DNA of 15,039 nucleotides from Parachlamydiaceae bacterium (lineage in GTDB: Bacteria; Chlamydiota; Chlamydiia; Chlamydiales; Parachlamydiaceae). Shown piece after piece: positions 10,201 to 15,039 of this stretch (position 1 is the first letter of the stretch; the number at the start of each line of letters is the position of its first letter). The stretch spans positions 1,264 through 16,302 of the forward strand of contig PLSG01000141.1 of NCBI GenBank assembly GCA_003164155.1. The letters run 5' to 3'. Made by a program: the position numbers and the translations under genes. Under the pieces are notes generated by a model that saw nothing but the letters and a program-made list of their open reading frames with translations, did not search any database and was not told the origin of the DNA.

Positions 10201-11765
10201 CTTACATGGCCCTCGAGCTTTTGCAAGGACTCACCATAAACATAGTAGAAGTCAACGAAAGTTTGAAAGCTCTCAAAATAAAGCCAAGTTCAAATGCATT
10301 TGCCAGGTTGAAAGAATTCAAACTGAAATACTTCGCCGAATGGGTCTTGCGCATATCCATGCATGACCAGACAAAAGTTTCCGAAGCTATTCACATTTTC
10401 ACGCTATACCTGCCAGATTATGCCCGACAGAGTAAAGCGCAGGGCCTACAAGTCTTGGGCTTTATAGCCCTGCACATATTTAAAGGGCCTCCTCAATGGA
10501 CCCATGCACTACTATATGCCTTAAAAGAGGCCCAACGATTAAAACTGTTCGAAAACCTTCCCAGCAAGGAATCACAAGAGGAAGCAAACTATCTGGCCTT
10601 GCACATACATGTAAGCCTTTTCTCCCTATTATCCACGCATAAATATGCCTCACAGTTTGGCTCACTATTAGAAGTATTTAAATCGCTTATGCCCCTCTTA
10701 GCTCCCCATATCCTGGGCAAGCCGTCGCCTTTAGAAATTTTTCCCCTGCATGTCATGCTAAATACGAAAGCCTTGTCGCACTTAATTGTGCATAACAATG
10801 CTTCTGGTATCGAAACGCTGTTTGACTCTTTAACATCACCTTCCATAGCTTCTGCTGTGCCTTGGACATCGCTCATTCAACAGTTCATTTTTGTCCCCGC
10901 TATGTTTTACCACTGCAAGCAGAGAGCCTATAAAATGCATTCCAGCCTCAGTTCCTCCCGGGCTTCCCCGCTCCTCCTGTCCTTAGAATTGCAGCATCTA
11001 CATGACTTGGCCGCAGATCCAAAAATGCTCTTGGTTTGTGTGGATGGCTTAATCTCAAATCTTCCAGCGAGGATCCAAGCGGGTCTGGTCAAGACACTCC
11101 AAGACATCATCATCGATTTAGACGAAGCCACCTACAGCATGGCAAGCAAGCACGAAGTCACGCTCATGTGCATTGCCTTTGCCTTGCGCATTTACTTATT
11201 TTTAAAATCAAATCCTCTCAAACATGCATCAGAAGAAGGTGAAGCACTAGTTGAAATAACTATCCAACAATGCCTTTCGACATTGCCTGAAAGTGCATAT
11301 AAAAAAGGCTTGCTCCAGATCATTGAGGCCGCCGACGTGCCTCAAGGGCAACGATTTCCTTCTCAGATAACTCTAAACAAGAAGTTAAACATCCCTTCAA
11401 TACCCAGCAGGCCGCTACCCTGCGTGGTAAATACCTGCCCTTGTTGCCCAGACTTATCACCAAGTGATTTACCATCCTCTTTTTTGACCAAAAAAGCCTT
11501 ACCCGAAGAATTGCCTAATTTTATGGCTAACTTCTTATCGGTTTTTCCTGAATTTAAAAAGCGGGCCAAAAACCTAGAAGATGGATTTGTGGCCATCTCA
11601 TCCGAAGAGGCAATCCCAGAGATCGATTTAAAGGAAGATGTTGAAAAAAAAGAGGCTTCTGGGAAAGAGGAGGCTTCAAAGATCGCCTTGGCCATTGCTC
11701 CGCTTAAAACAAAAGCCAGCTCTCGATTGGCCTTCGTTTGTTCCCATCAAACCAAAGCCCCTTGA
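4248..11765 (+). CDS. Giant 2505-residue protein: TENT5/FAM46-like nucleotidyltransferase head plus long helical solenoid
   Basis: Residue numbers count from the in-frame ATG at 4212; ATG 4248 (12 residues later) is preferred for its AAAGG site. Residues ~110-340 hold a nucleotidyltransferase signature: ITGGAASHLMGG (121-130), the Asp pair in YADVDLCYYI (D135, D137), and a third acidic residue in GIDIKFIYSKLRQ (D202). Spacing and flanking text (DSFIVAL, then a helix with EEF and NRK, then GAVGLIYRMAHKL) parallel human TENT5/FAM46 poly(A) polymerases as I remember them: GSAASHVL, YKDLDLIF, VELKFVDSLRRQF, DSFQI, GGGLLKYCNLLVR. A charged, probably coiled segment lies near residues 595-632. The remaining ~1900 residues are amphipathic helices of ARM/HEAT-like character, including a 208-residue tandem duplication. 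Near 2400 is a Cys-rich stretch (CVVNTCPCCP), and the C-terminal tail is acidic then basic. No signal peptide or membrane segment is seen. I infer an effector-like protein; its RNA or nucleotide substrate is unknown. The coding region is intact. Confidence 0.9.
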   Translation: MSTPLLAPATTSHAAVAPHMANLVKERDEKAEKELPFSLPLNEDQQKLLQSIATKKYPLPPKYSTWTTYGETIEPPTLSFSALELCNLLNAELAKKNLPCDEMSPFITGGAASHLMGGPGYADVDLCYYIKKADFMAIKDAVIASVAALLKIKHGLELSSAELQEIYLYRKKLLREKNDLSSFFGLGGIDIKFIYSKLRQNVSTADSFIVALFSPIVRCVQAGTWGNAEEFHAAEEDLKNRKFVVKFPHGAVGLIYRMAHKLTQGFSVDPEVMAIALKQLQSDVKARGLTAITEDASRHTINHYGYDGLPKFLDLLNFIALLNKLPLDTDKLAERHIYVHTLAKAWIKNSAELDVNFMYIAHLLHSKMGMGEHFLAFMRGMLLCRWLRGEAEVSAYAQPKSTQPSMHLFIAHATGTHSLYLEHTPERIAIEFIHSWSAMHRIFSTKRDIHYISGMLKALSCLPFTPEGQKKSFSLLCTHFDAPPLTSLWEKQFKGKDCARTFYTFTREHLAENPMLLTETSHILLKLAKINLERHIDELLALREKRTCELIKEIIACLECFVNELLYSEQAAKMGRRAAAWLSALHADKLKAEEKVQAKAEERKEEAPQALEKLDARFTPSAKLSEDLMHAIHLLLEKSVERRHTAALPALFHVSVLAESLGIFSQGSQRGLFFPFIQALSLEDTFPAWANGLLKSAEACGMFKHKPTAAQHQMALLSFLNKISLAAPQLMPRAHALLHNLLEWFEASTICPKDLLDTALLLMRRSIEHAHESSEEDCLPEAGRSCLFQTFLRLHAHKAVLANLSNTETNSLHETIYGEALKEAAEASDKEGMRLAYRAVEQIVNAYLRSSPFFQNLWGMLNGLLQRPLKKSRIFYDFILRHIEHLLSKQAPHSDFHPPLLHAIDRISLFAEDPQYKMVRDSFLKMAFTIKAQLCPKLETKWHHGALERSLKRIADALRSQDLALQFPKVFAEFVNFYAAWASAEETPQQKDLLELQKLELLDFQRQRSHILYTFISVIGRVHVSWAQAFLPGAEAYLHKDHRWNLILLLIKKQVESADKELLLQAYDLCMGKQRVITDTYKALTATQLMHLTYVAAELLKATFQSEEALKSVSIKWERTAEILIQMLQMAKSSLEPARETLESLKLKMRESLLSAAAAILRGERAPHFACAEKLIFVALQEKHLIPSDVKQAYLSAICVGNRVCQRHLATSSADADILGSLIRMIKVLVGLHQADKQPLPDEDLSAIFTACQILSQLAKIRQKGEDGHRELLSAQTLFTLFLGEKETAKKPWNRDIIDLARTLVDALSDSKESTNSLLALKIGQDMASSDSFTTDMWSEDAERLFNKLAAKCLTPKKGTTKLTAQLMDILEKLMEKEFLPRYSTKGLLALTQALIQSDLSHSGIKTWDLAWKILPLSLPAAPTEHAMLKQSLFQALDTQIKETQNGKLVQMLHKWHNTQSTFDPQLDLQLIKGLCALPKSVQAKLFPLKVPKKSPEDSGERLSAQALCAAFLSETEKCKMPWTKDILEMVKALVVALTDSKEETDHMLALQIGQSIACAEFFTADMWNEAAEALFESLASRCLGLKKNVSQIRARLTAIAEQLMEKELMQCYSAEGLRALTQTLISADRGPGGEQLYELAWKILQTAHPQQTEMRTKLQDLIFHELNIQISKTQNLSLVQMLQKWYSAQLTFDPRLYMQIVQTLTTLPSPGRAEHYSFITRELTPSLVYEGHFSKRTELHPSLFCTLLYGEVCFINYLQKMDAEKFTLPDQTNSFFIAAFEEEKWINEFFTKKHASTEKLVHFPKDLQATLIPCLKQIAQALFQLCMTTSRSYYFERAVKFIQDDLVKDYKSAFLATLQMFCRLSISEKRHCMRTSLLELLETVEGKEEFLFLAEDSEGLVIFEFLIALSQAELGDFRWEAAEKALMIFGKSRLPWMLRKVDSDPAKSVSRPPSTCFRELMPKLELLICRLIPLVIEMAAPTRAYMALELLQGLTINIVEVNESLKALKIKPSSNAFARLKEFKLKYFAEWVLRISMHDQTKVSEAIHIFTLYLPDYARQSKAQGLQVLGFIALHIFKGPPQWTHALLYALKEAQRLKLFENLPSKESQEEANYLALHIHVSLFSLLSTHKYASQFGSLLEVFKSLMPLLAPHILGKPSPLEIFPLHVMLNTKALSHLIVHNNASGIETLFDSLTSPSIASAVPWTSLIQQFIFVPAMFYHCKQRAYKMHSSLSSSRASPLLLSLELQHLHDLAADPKMLLVCVDGLISNLPARIQAGLVKTLQDIIIDLDEATYSMASKHEVTLMCIAFALRIYLFLKSNPLKHASEEGEALVEITIQQCLSTLPESAYKKGLLQIIEAADVPQGQRFPSQITLNKKLNIPSIPSRPLPCVVNTCPCCPDLSPSDLPSSFLTKKALPEELPNFMANFLSVFPEFKKRAKNLEDGFVAISSEEAIPEIDLKEDVEKKEASGKEEASKIALAIAPLKTKASSRLAFVCSHQTKAP
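8061..8684 (+). repeat. Tandem protein duplication, copy 1, inside the giant gene
   Basis: Codons 1284-1491 (LLSAQTLFTLFL through GLCALP) align without large gaps to codons 1514-1721. Shared landmarks include LLALKIGQ / MLALQIGQ, FTTDMWSEDAE / FTADMWNEAAE, LEKLMEKE / AEQLMEKE, LVQMLHKWH / LVQMLQKWY and STFDPQL / LTFDPRL. The offset is exactly 690 bp. About half the residues differ, so the duplication is old. Confidence 0.9.
8751..9374 (+). repeat. Tandem protein duplication, copy 2, inside the giant gene
   Basis: This is the second 208-codon copy, running from RLSAQALCAAFL to TLTTLP. A 22-codon linker separates it from copy 1. Both copies have a predicted all-helical make-up, consistent with growth of a solenoid by block duplication. 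Confidence 0.9.
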
Positions 11766-11824
11766 TTTGTAAAGGATTAGGATCTGAGCATGCTTTACTA
11801 ATACACGATAAGCATCAAAATTGA

Positions 11825-11863
11825 GGGTGAAAGAATCCTATTCTTCACCCCCGAACGGGGGTG
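11825..11863 (+). terminator. Overlapping hairpins after the giant gene, possible terminator
   Basis: GGGTGAAAGAAT/ATTCTTCACCC (11825-11850) forms an 11-bp stem with one bulge. It overlaps CACCCCCG-AA-CGGGGGTG (11846-11863), an alternative very GC-rich stem; only one of the two can form at once. They start 60 bp after the stop codon. There is no T-run afterwards, so classical Rho-independent termination is not assured. Confidence 0.4.
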
Positions 11864-11874
11864 GGGGCATGTAG

Positions 11875-11902
11875 CCCAGGGCAAGCGAAGCGCAGCCCTG
11901 GG
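11875..11902. repeat. Palindrome CCCAGGGC...GCCCTGGG
   Basis: A perfect 8-bp inverted repeat (11875-11882 and 11895-11902) surrounds the loop AAGCGAAGCGCA, which itself can partly pair. I recall highly similar GCCCAGGGC/GCCCTGGG palindromes as dispersed intergenic elements in other bacterial genomes of this superphylum, but cannot confirm that here. Confidence 0.6.
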
Positions 11903-11920
11903 AAAGCTATGAAGGGTATT

Positions 11921-11940
11921 GTACCCCTAAAATGGGGTAC
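11921..11940. repeat. Short hairpin GTACCCC-TAAAAT-GGGGTAC
   Basis: A perfect 7-bp inverted repeat with a 6-base loop, just downstream of the CCCAGGGC palindrome. Nothing else is recognised in 11941-12031. Confidence 0.6.
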
Positions 11941-12040
11941 GGGCTGTGTTATATTAAGCAAAGCTTTTACCATATCTGCTATATATACCCCTATATCATT
12001 TCATAGACTTCCTGCAAATGCAGCCCGCCCCCCTTTCAGG

Positions 12041-12262
12041 CATAGTGTTACATATCTTTTTGGCATTTTTTTCTGGACAAACTACGCGTTACGAAATTGC
12101 CTCCATTCATTGGGGTCTGGCTTGTTATTTTGCATTTTGAACACCGCCCAAGGAATGACATAAAAAGCGTTTCAAAATGCAAAATTGCAAGCCAGACCCC
12201 AATGAATGAAGGCAATTTCGTGACGCGTAGCTTGTCAAGCAAAAGATGTGTGTAACACTATG
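12041..12262. mobile_element. 222-bp MITE-like element: near full-length inverted repeat with a target-site duplication
   Basis: The ends are CATAGTGTTACA and TGTAACACTATG. The two arms (12041-12141 and 12171-12262) are reverse complements over ~95 bp with few mismatches; both contain CTACGCGT, CGAAATTGCC and CATTCATTGGGGTCTGGCTTG. The central loop is 29 bases. The element is flanked on both sides by CCTTTCAGG (12032-12040 and 12263-12271), a 9-bp direct repeat as expected for a transposition target duplication; if the outermost G/C belongs to the element, the duplication is 7 bp. It has no coding capacity, so it would need a transposase supplied in trans. The parent IS family is not identified. 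Confidence 0.9.
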
Positions 12263-12271
12263 CCTTTCAGG

Positions 12272-13095
12272 GGTGCTATATTTATCATTATCTTTCCAAG
12301 GCTAGTACGAGAAAGGCCTTCAGCCTTTTTGGCTGGAAGAAGAAAATAATTCGAAGTAGCATTTGCAATGCCACTCAAGCCTCCATAGACAATTTCACCC
12401 CTTATGGCAATGCGAGCTGGTGCATTTTGCTCAGCTAAAATTTGACTCGGCACAGAGGGCAAAACGCACTTTTGCTGCTTCCTTTTGTGGTGGAAGAGAA
12501 CGCAAGACTGAAATAGTAAAGCCATTCCAAAAAAACCTACCATGAACCAGACGTCGGAGTTAGCGGCTTCTCCATCAGAAAAGATCAGAAAACGCCCTTG
12601 GAAAATGCACAAGATTATGGTTTGTATAAAAAATCCCCCAAGAACATACATAAGCCATTTTGACGACTTATTTTTCCCTTGTTTATTTAGGAAAATTCCC
12701 GCGAAAAGGCCAAGTAAGATCAGACACATGCCGGCAATTTGGTGTCCGGTTACAATAAATCCAAAAGAAGAACCAAGTAATAAAAGCAGCAATGGGTTGG
12801 GGAAAACCGAACTGGCATTTTGAAAGGTGAAGGTTATACCTAAGGAAGTATGCTGCAAGGTGCGAGAAGTTATGATCATCATGGCTACGTTCAATAGTCC
12901 GGCACAGCAACCTATACCCAAGACAACTGGATTCCATGCACTTGCGATAAGATCTGGGCGAATAAGGAAAGCAGCTATAAAGGATATTAGGTAATAATAA
13001 AATAAATATTGATGTATGTTAGAGCTAATTGATGAGCATCTTCGGAAAAAAAAGTTGGAAAGAGAACCGCAGCAGGCGGCTATAAATGGAAAGTC
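12272..13095 (-). pseudogene. Broken DMT/EamA-type membrane transporter gene
   Basis: On the minus strand, one frame is open from the 180-bp transposase fragment into the MITE. It begins without a start codon (HDFPFIAACCGSLSNFFFRR) and shows about eight hydrophobic segments typical of ten-helix drug/metabolite transporters, including YLFYYYLISFIAAFLIRP, the GIGCCAGLLNVAMMIITSRT region, TFQNASSVFPNPLLLLLLG, QIAGMCLILLGLFAGIFL and GLSGIANATSNYFLLPAKKA. The start codon has been removed at the 13095/13096 junction. The last two helices are missing: homology fades at about 12300, close to the MITE. The apparent start TTG at 12921 falls inside a helix and is not a true start. The substrate cannot be told. 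Confidence is good for a multi-helix permease of this fold and moderate for the family. Confidence 0.72.
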
Positions 13096-13275
13096 GTGAG
13101 CACTTCTGCATTACTCATATCGGATCGCCAATCGTCCTTGATATTAAGTTCATTGAGGATTAGTTCACACCAGCAATAAATTGCAATGATTTTGAGTTCT
13201 ATTTCCGCTCTTCTTGTATTGAAAGTTTAAGTTTGCACTCAAATTTCAACACAGGAGAGCCTTTTTTGTCACCTA
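13096..13275 (-). mobile_element. 180-bp insertion-sequence end fragment, copy 2
   Basis: This is the same unit as at 3547-3726, with identical outer boundary (TAGGTGACAAAAAAGGCTC on the minus strand) and identical inner boundary (just after ATGAGTAATGCAGAAGTGCTCAC). The partial transposase reads IELKIIAIYCWCELILNELN then IKDDWRSDMSNAEVLT; its ATG has become ATA, so this copy has lost the start codon. It truncates the permease gene on its left and lies 30 bp beyond the stop codon of the globin gene on its right. Confidence 0.75.
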
Positions 13276-13305
13276 ACATAAGACTATAGATAAGTTGAGA
13301 GGGTC

Positions 13306-14379
13306 TTAACTGACAACACATCCGCAGGGCGATTTACGAACCTTTTTGTTTGGAATTGGATTTACAAAATCCCTCCTTGTAGAAGTAGCAGCGTCTTTGG
13401 GGCTAAGTGTAATGCGGAAGCTCTCTTGATTCTCCATCACAGCTTCTACATGGCCGGTTCTATTGGGAGGCCAAGCAGATAAAGGCTTTCCGGGCTTTAC
13501 GGCTTCCTTTCTAAGGACTTTTTCATCATCAGCCATATCAACTTTAACGATGGGCCCTATGCCTCCAAGTTCAATCTTTCGAGCAATGTAGTGTTTTCGG
13601 CCGGGATCGACAAAGGGCATATAACTATGCAACAGATCGCTGTAAACTAGCGTCCAGGCTTCTATTTCCTTATTAGTAAAATCATTACCCAGGGTTGCTT
13701 TCAAGGAAAGAAGCAATGCAGTCCCCAACAAGTCGTAATATTCAGGCAAAATCCTTCTTGAATTGTGAGTTTTTGCAAGATTGAATATTTTTTTTTCAAA
13801 CTCCTCTCCCTTCATTTTACCTGCATGTAACACGACAAAATTACATAACTGGGCAAGCATATGGGATTGAATCTTTGCATTATTAGTAAAATAGAGCCTA
13901 AGATTGGGGGCCATTGAATAGAGACAATCGTAAAAATTATCAAAGAAAAATGAAAAAGGTGATTTTTTCAGATTATCCCTGACATAGCCTTCTTCCTTTG
14001 CAGGTATTAGAGGTGATTCATAAGGTTCTTTTTTTTCCACCTTTCTTTCGTCTGCAGCAGCCATTCCTTTGGCGTCTTCTTCTCTTTTAGCTTCAGGTTC
14101 AATCTTCGTTCTAAATGCTTCTGCTTTTTTCTCTCCTCCAACCGAAGACCTTGCGTTAAATACACTTTGGGCGGCATCAAAAACGGTTTTGGCTCCTCCC
14201 TCCTTATCCAACTTAGTGTAATCTCTATATCCTTGAGATTCTCCTGTTTTTATTCTATCCCAAGAGCGCCTGATTATTTCTGCTATCTCATTATCGACTA
14301 CAGGGTTTAATGGGCACCACGATGGAAATGGATTGTGACTGGGCAATGCAGGGCTATAAAATGAAACAAAATTACTCAT
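13306..14379 (-). CDS. Globin-domain protein with a large insertion and a C-terminal CaaX motif (CVVS)
   Basis: A 357-residue product. Residues 29-44 (DNEIAEIIRRSWDRIK) fit globin helix A. Residues 143-255 fit helices B to H: FFFDNFYDCLYSMAPNLRLYF is the usual B-C-CD stretch, with Phe164 at CD1, Gln171 at E7 as in Vitreoscilla haemoglobin, and His205 (LAKTHNSRR) at the proximal F8 position, then PEYYDLLGTALL and a final helix. Between helix A and B lie ~95 charged, probably disordered residues, an unusual insertion. After the globin fold come ~100 unassigned residues ending in PNKKVRKSPCGCVVS. Basic residues plus Cys-Val-Val-Ser at the very C-terminus match a eukaryotic CaaX prenylation box, with a nearby second Cys, as in H-Ras. 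No signal peptide is seen. I infer a host-directed, heme-binding or sensor-like effector, but function is unproven. AGATAGG lies five bases before the ATG and supports this start. Composition is more AT-rich than the giant gene. Confidence 0.85.
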   Translation of the reverse strand: MSNFVSFYSPALPSHNPFPSWCPLNPVVDNEIAEIIRRSWDRIKTGESQGYRDYTKLDKEGGAKTVFDAAQSVFNARSSVGGEKKAEAFRTKIEPEAKREEDAKGMAAADERKVEKKEPYESPLIPAKEEGYVRDNLKKSPFSFFFDNFYDCLYSMAPNLRLYFTNNAKIQSHMLAQLCNFVVLHAGKMKGEEFEKKIFNLAKTHNSRRILPEYYDLLGTALLLSLKATLGNDFTNKEIEAWTLVYSDLLHSYMPFVDPGRKHYIARKIELGGIGPIVKVDMADDEKVLRKEAVKPGKPLSAWPPNRTGHVEAVMENQESFRITLSPKDAATSTRRDFVNPIPNKKVRKSPCGCVVS

Positions 14380-14406
14380 ATGAACCTATCTCTATTTTCT
14401 GGTTGT

Positions 14407-14437
14407 TTTGTAGGCTCGCGACTTAATTCAAAGTCAA
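14407..14437 (-). promoter_or_regulatory. Possible promoter of the globin gene
   Basis: On the minus strand TTGACT (14437-14432) and TACAAA (14412-14407) are separated by 19 bases, about 30 bp before the start codon. The spacing is longer than ideal. A second TTGACT lies just upstream. Confidence 0.25.
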
Positions 14438-14467
14438 ACTTCATCCCTGCAGTCAAATGACTATAGG

Positions 14468-14481
14468 GGTATATGTATACC
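14468..14481. promoter_or_regulatory. Palindrome GGTATATGTATACC upstream of the globin gene
   Basis: A perfect 6+6 inverted repeat with a TG centre, about 90 bp before the globin start. It overlaps TATAGGGGTATAT (14462-14474), which recurs in reverse complement at 11983-11995. An operator role is possible but unsupported beyond symmetry. Confidence 0.25.
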
Positions 14482-14540
14482 AGGGCAATCGCATGAAGAA
14501 GTCTATGTGTGATCACCTCGCTGATTACTCGACTTTATGA

Positions 14541-14946
14541 TTTAGCAGGTAAATCGCCTTTTGTCATTCCCAGATAGTACTCCATGTAGAAAAATCATTC
14601 CATGCTTTTGTTGCTTGTTTTAGAAGAACTAACATAATAGTTTGATGTTAAACGAATTGAAAAGATCAAACATTTTTTAGATGCATTTAGGGAGTGTTAT
14701 ACCAGAGAGCGGGTGATTTTTAGGATAATCCTCCACACAGTGGTTGAAATTGTGTGGTTGTGTCAATCGCCTGAAAACCTATAGCTTCCTGCAGTGCATC
14801 TGAGTGTTCATTATCGTATTTTTGTCACAAGCTGTGATTACCTGAAGAAGGCTCTCCCGCTTTAGACCTCGAAATTTTAGTCTATACGCCATTTCTACTT
14901 AGCAGGAATACTACCTCCCAGTTTTGCGCCTGCAAAGACATTTTAA
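14541..14946. other. Intergenic stretch without a recognised gene
   Basis: No convincing coding region on either strand. It contains AGGATAATCCT (14722-14732) and the hairpin CCACACA/TGTGTGG (14733-14757, 11-base loop). A 37-codon minus-strand frame starting near 14893 (MAYRLKFRGLKRESLLQ) has no family I recognise. Confidence 0.6.
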
Positions 14947-15039
14947 CTCTTTAGATTAAAAGATTTAGATGTTAAAACAGCTATTAATATTTATTTAGAT
15001 CCAGTTTTGAATAAAGTTGAAAATGGTGTTTTTATGTCT
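14947..15039 (+). other. Open frame running off the right edge, possible start or remnant of a gene
   Basis: Thirty-one codons are open after a TAA and read LFRLKDLDVKTAINIYLDPV, then LNKVENGVFMS. The composition is AT-rich and protein-like, but the only ATG is the penultimate codon, so it may be a remnant or an upstream region of a gene mostly outside the window. No family is recognised. Confidence 0.25.

Noticed and set aside
11861..12163. 100-codon open frame after the giant gene
   Set aside because: It runs through the palindromes and into the MITE arm, has no ribosome binding site and no protein-like pattern.
12363..12823. Plus-strand frames opposite the permease
   Set aside because: The minus strand shows a coherent series of transmembrane helices in one frame; the plus-strand products show none and lack ribosome binding sites.
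12921..12921. TTG at 12921 as a permease start
   Set aside because: The frame continues upstream with two further membrane segments to 13095, so this codon is internal.
14769..14893. Short minus-strand frame starting MAYRLKFRG
   Set aside because: Fewer than 40 codons, no ribosome binding site and no recognisable family; mentioned only as part of the unassigned stretch.

Overview
The window looks like a piece of a Chlamydiae genome of the amoeba-associated kind (Parachlamydiales; Waddlia-, Criblamydia- or Parachlamydia-like). This is an inference. It rests on a fused trehalose synthase/maltokinase beside a chlamydial-looking glycogen-debranching-enzyme remnant, a very large alpha-helical protein with a eukaryote-like enzymatic head, a protein with a eukaryotic-type prenylation signal, and heavy repeat and pseudogene content. 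No rRNA, tRNA or CRISPR array was seen.

Left part (1-4098): a decayed alpha-glucan/trehalose locus. The treS-maltokinase fusion enters from the left edge with good catalytic motifs, but an in-frame TAA at 2701 cuts off its last 72 codons. It is followed by three and a bit tandem units (180, 209 and 211 bp), each containing a long hairpin. A 180-bp transposase-end fragment comes next, then the first ~115 codons of a glgX gene on the minus strand, which is frameshifted and truncated.

Middle (4248-11765): one 2505-residue protein. Its N-terminal ~260 residues carry a nucleotidyltransferase active site that resembles the eukaryotic non-canonical poly(A) polymerase family TENT5/FAM46. The remaining ~2200 residues are helical and solenoid-like, with a tandem 208-residue duplication. 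It is a candidate secreted effector.

Right part (11766-15039): a cluster of palindromes, then a 222-bp MITE-like long hairpin with a 9-bp target duplication. The MITE abuts or interrupts a broken DMT/EamA-type permease gene, whose other end is removed by a second copy of the same 180-bp transposase fragment. Beyond this lies a minus-strand globin-domain protein with a ~95-residue insertion after helix A and a C-terminus ending in a basic stretch plus CVVS, a textbook-looking CaaX box. The last 660 bases contain no recognisable gene.

The most interesting items are the TENT5-like giant protein and the CaaX globin. Both suggest action inside a eukaryotic host cell. They sit in a mobile-element-rich accessory region where ordinary metabolic and transport genes are decaying.
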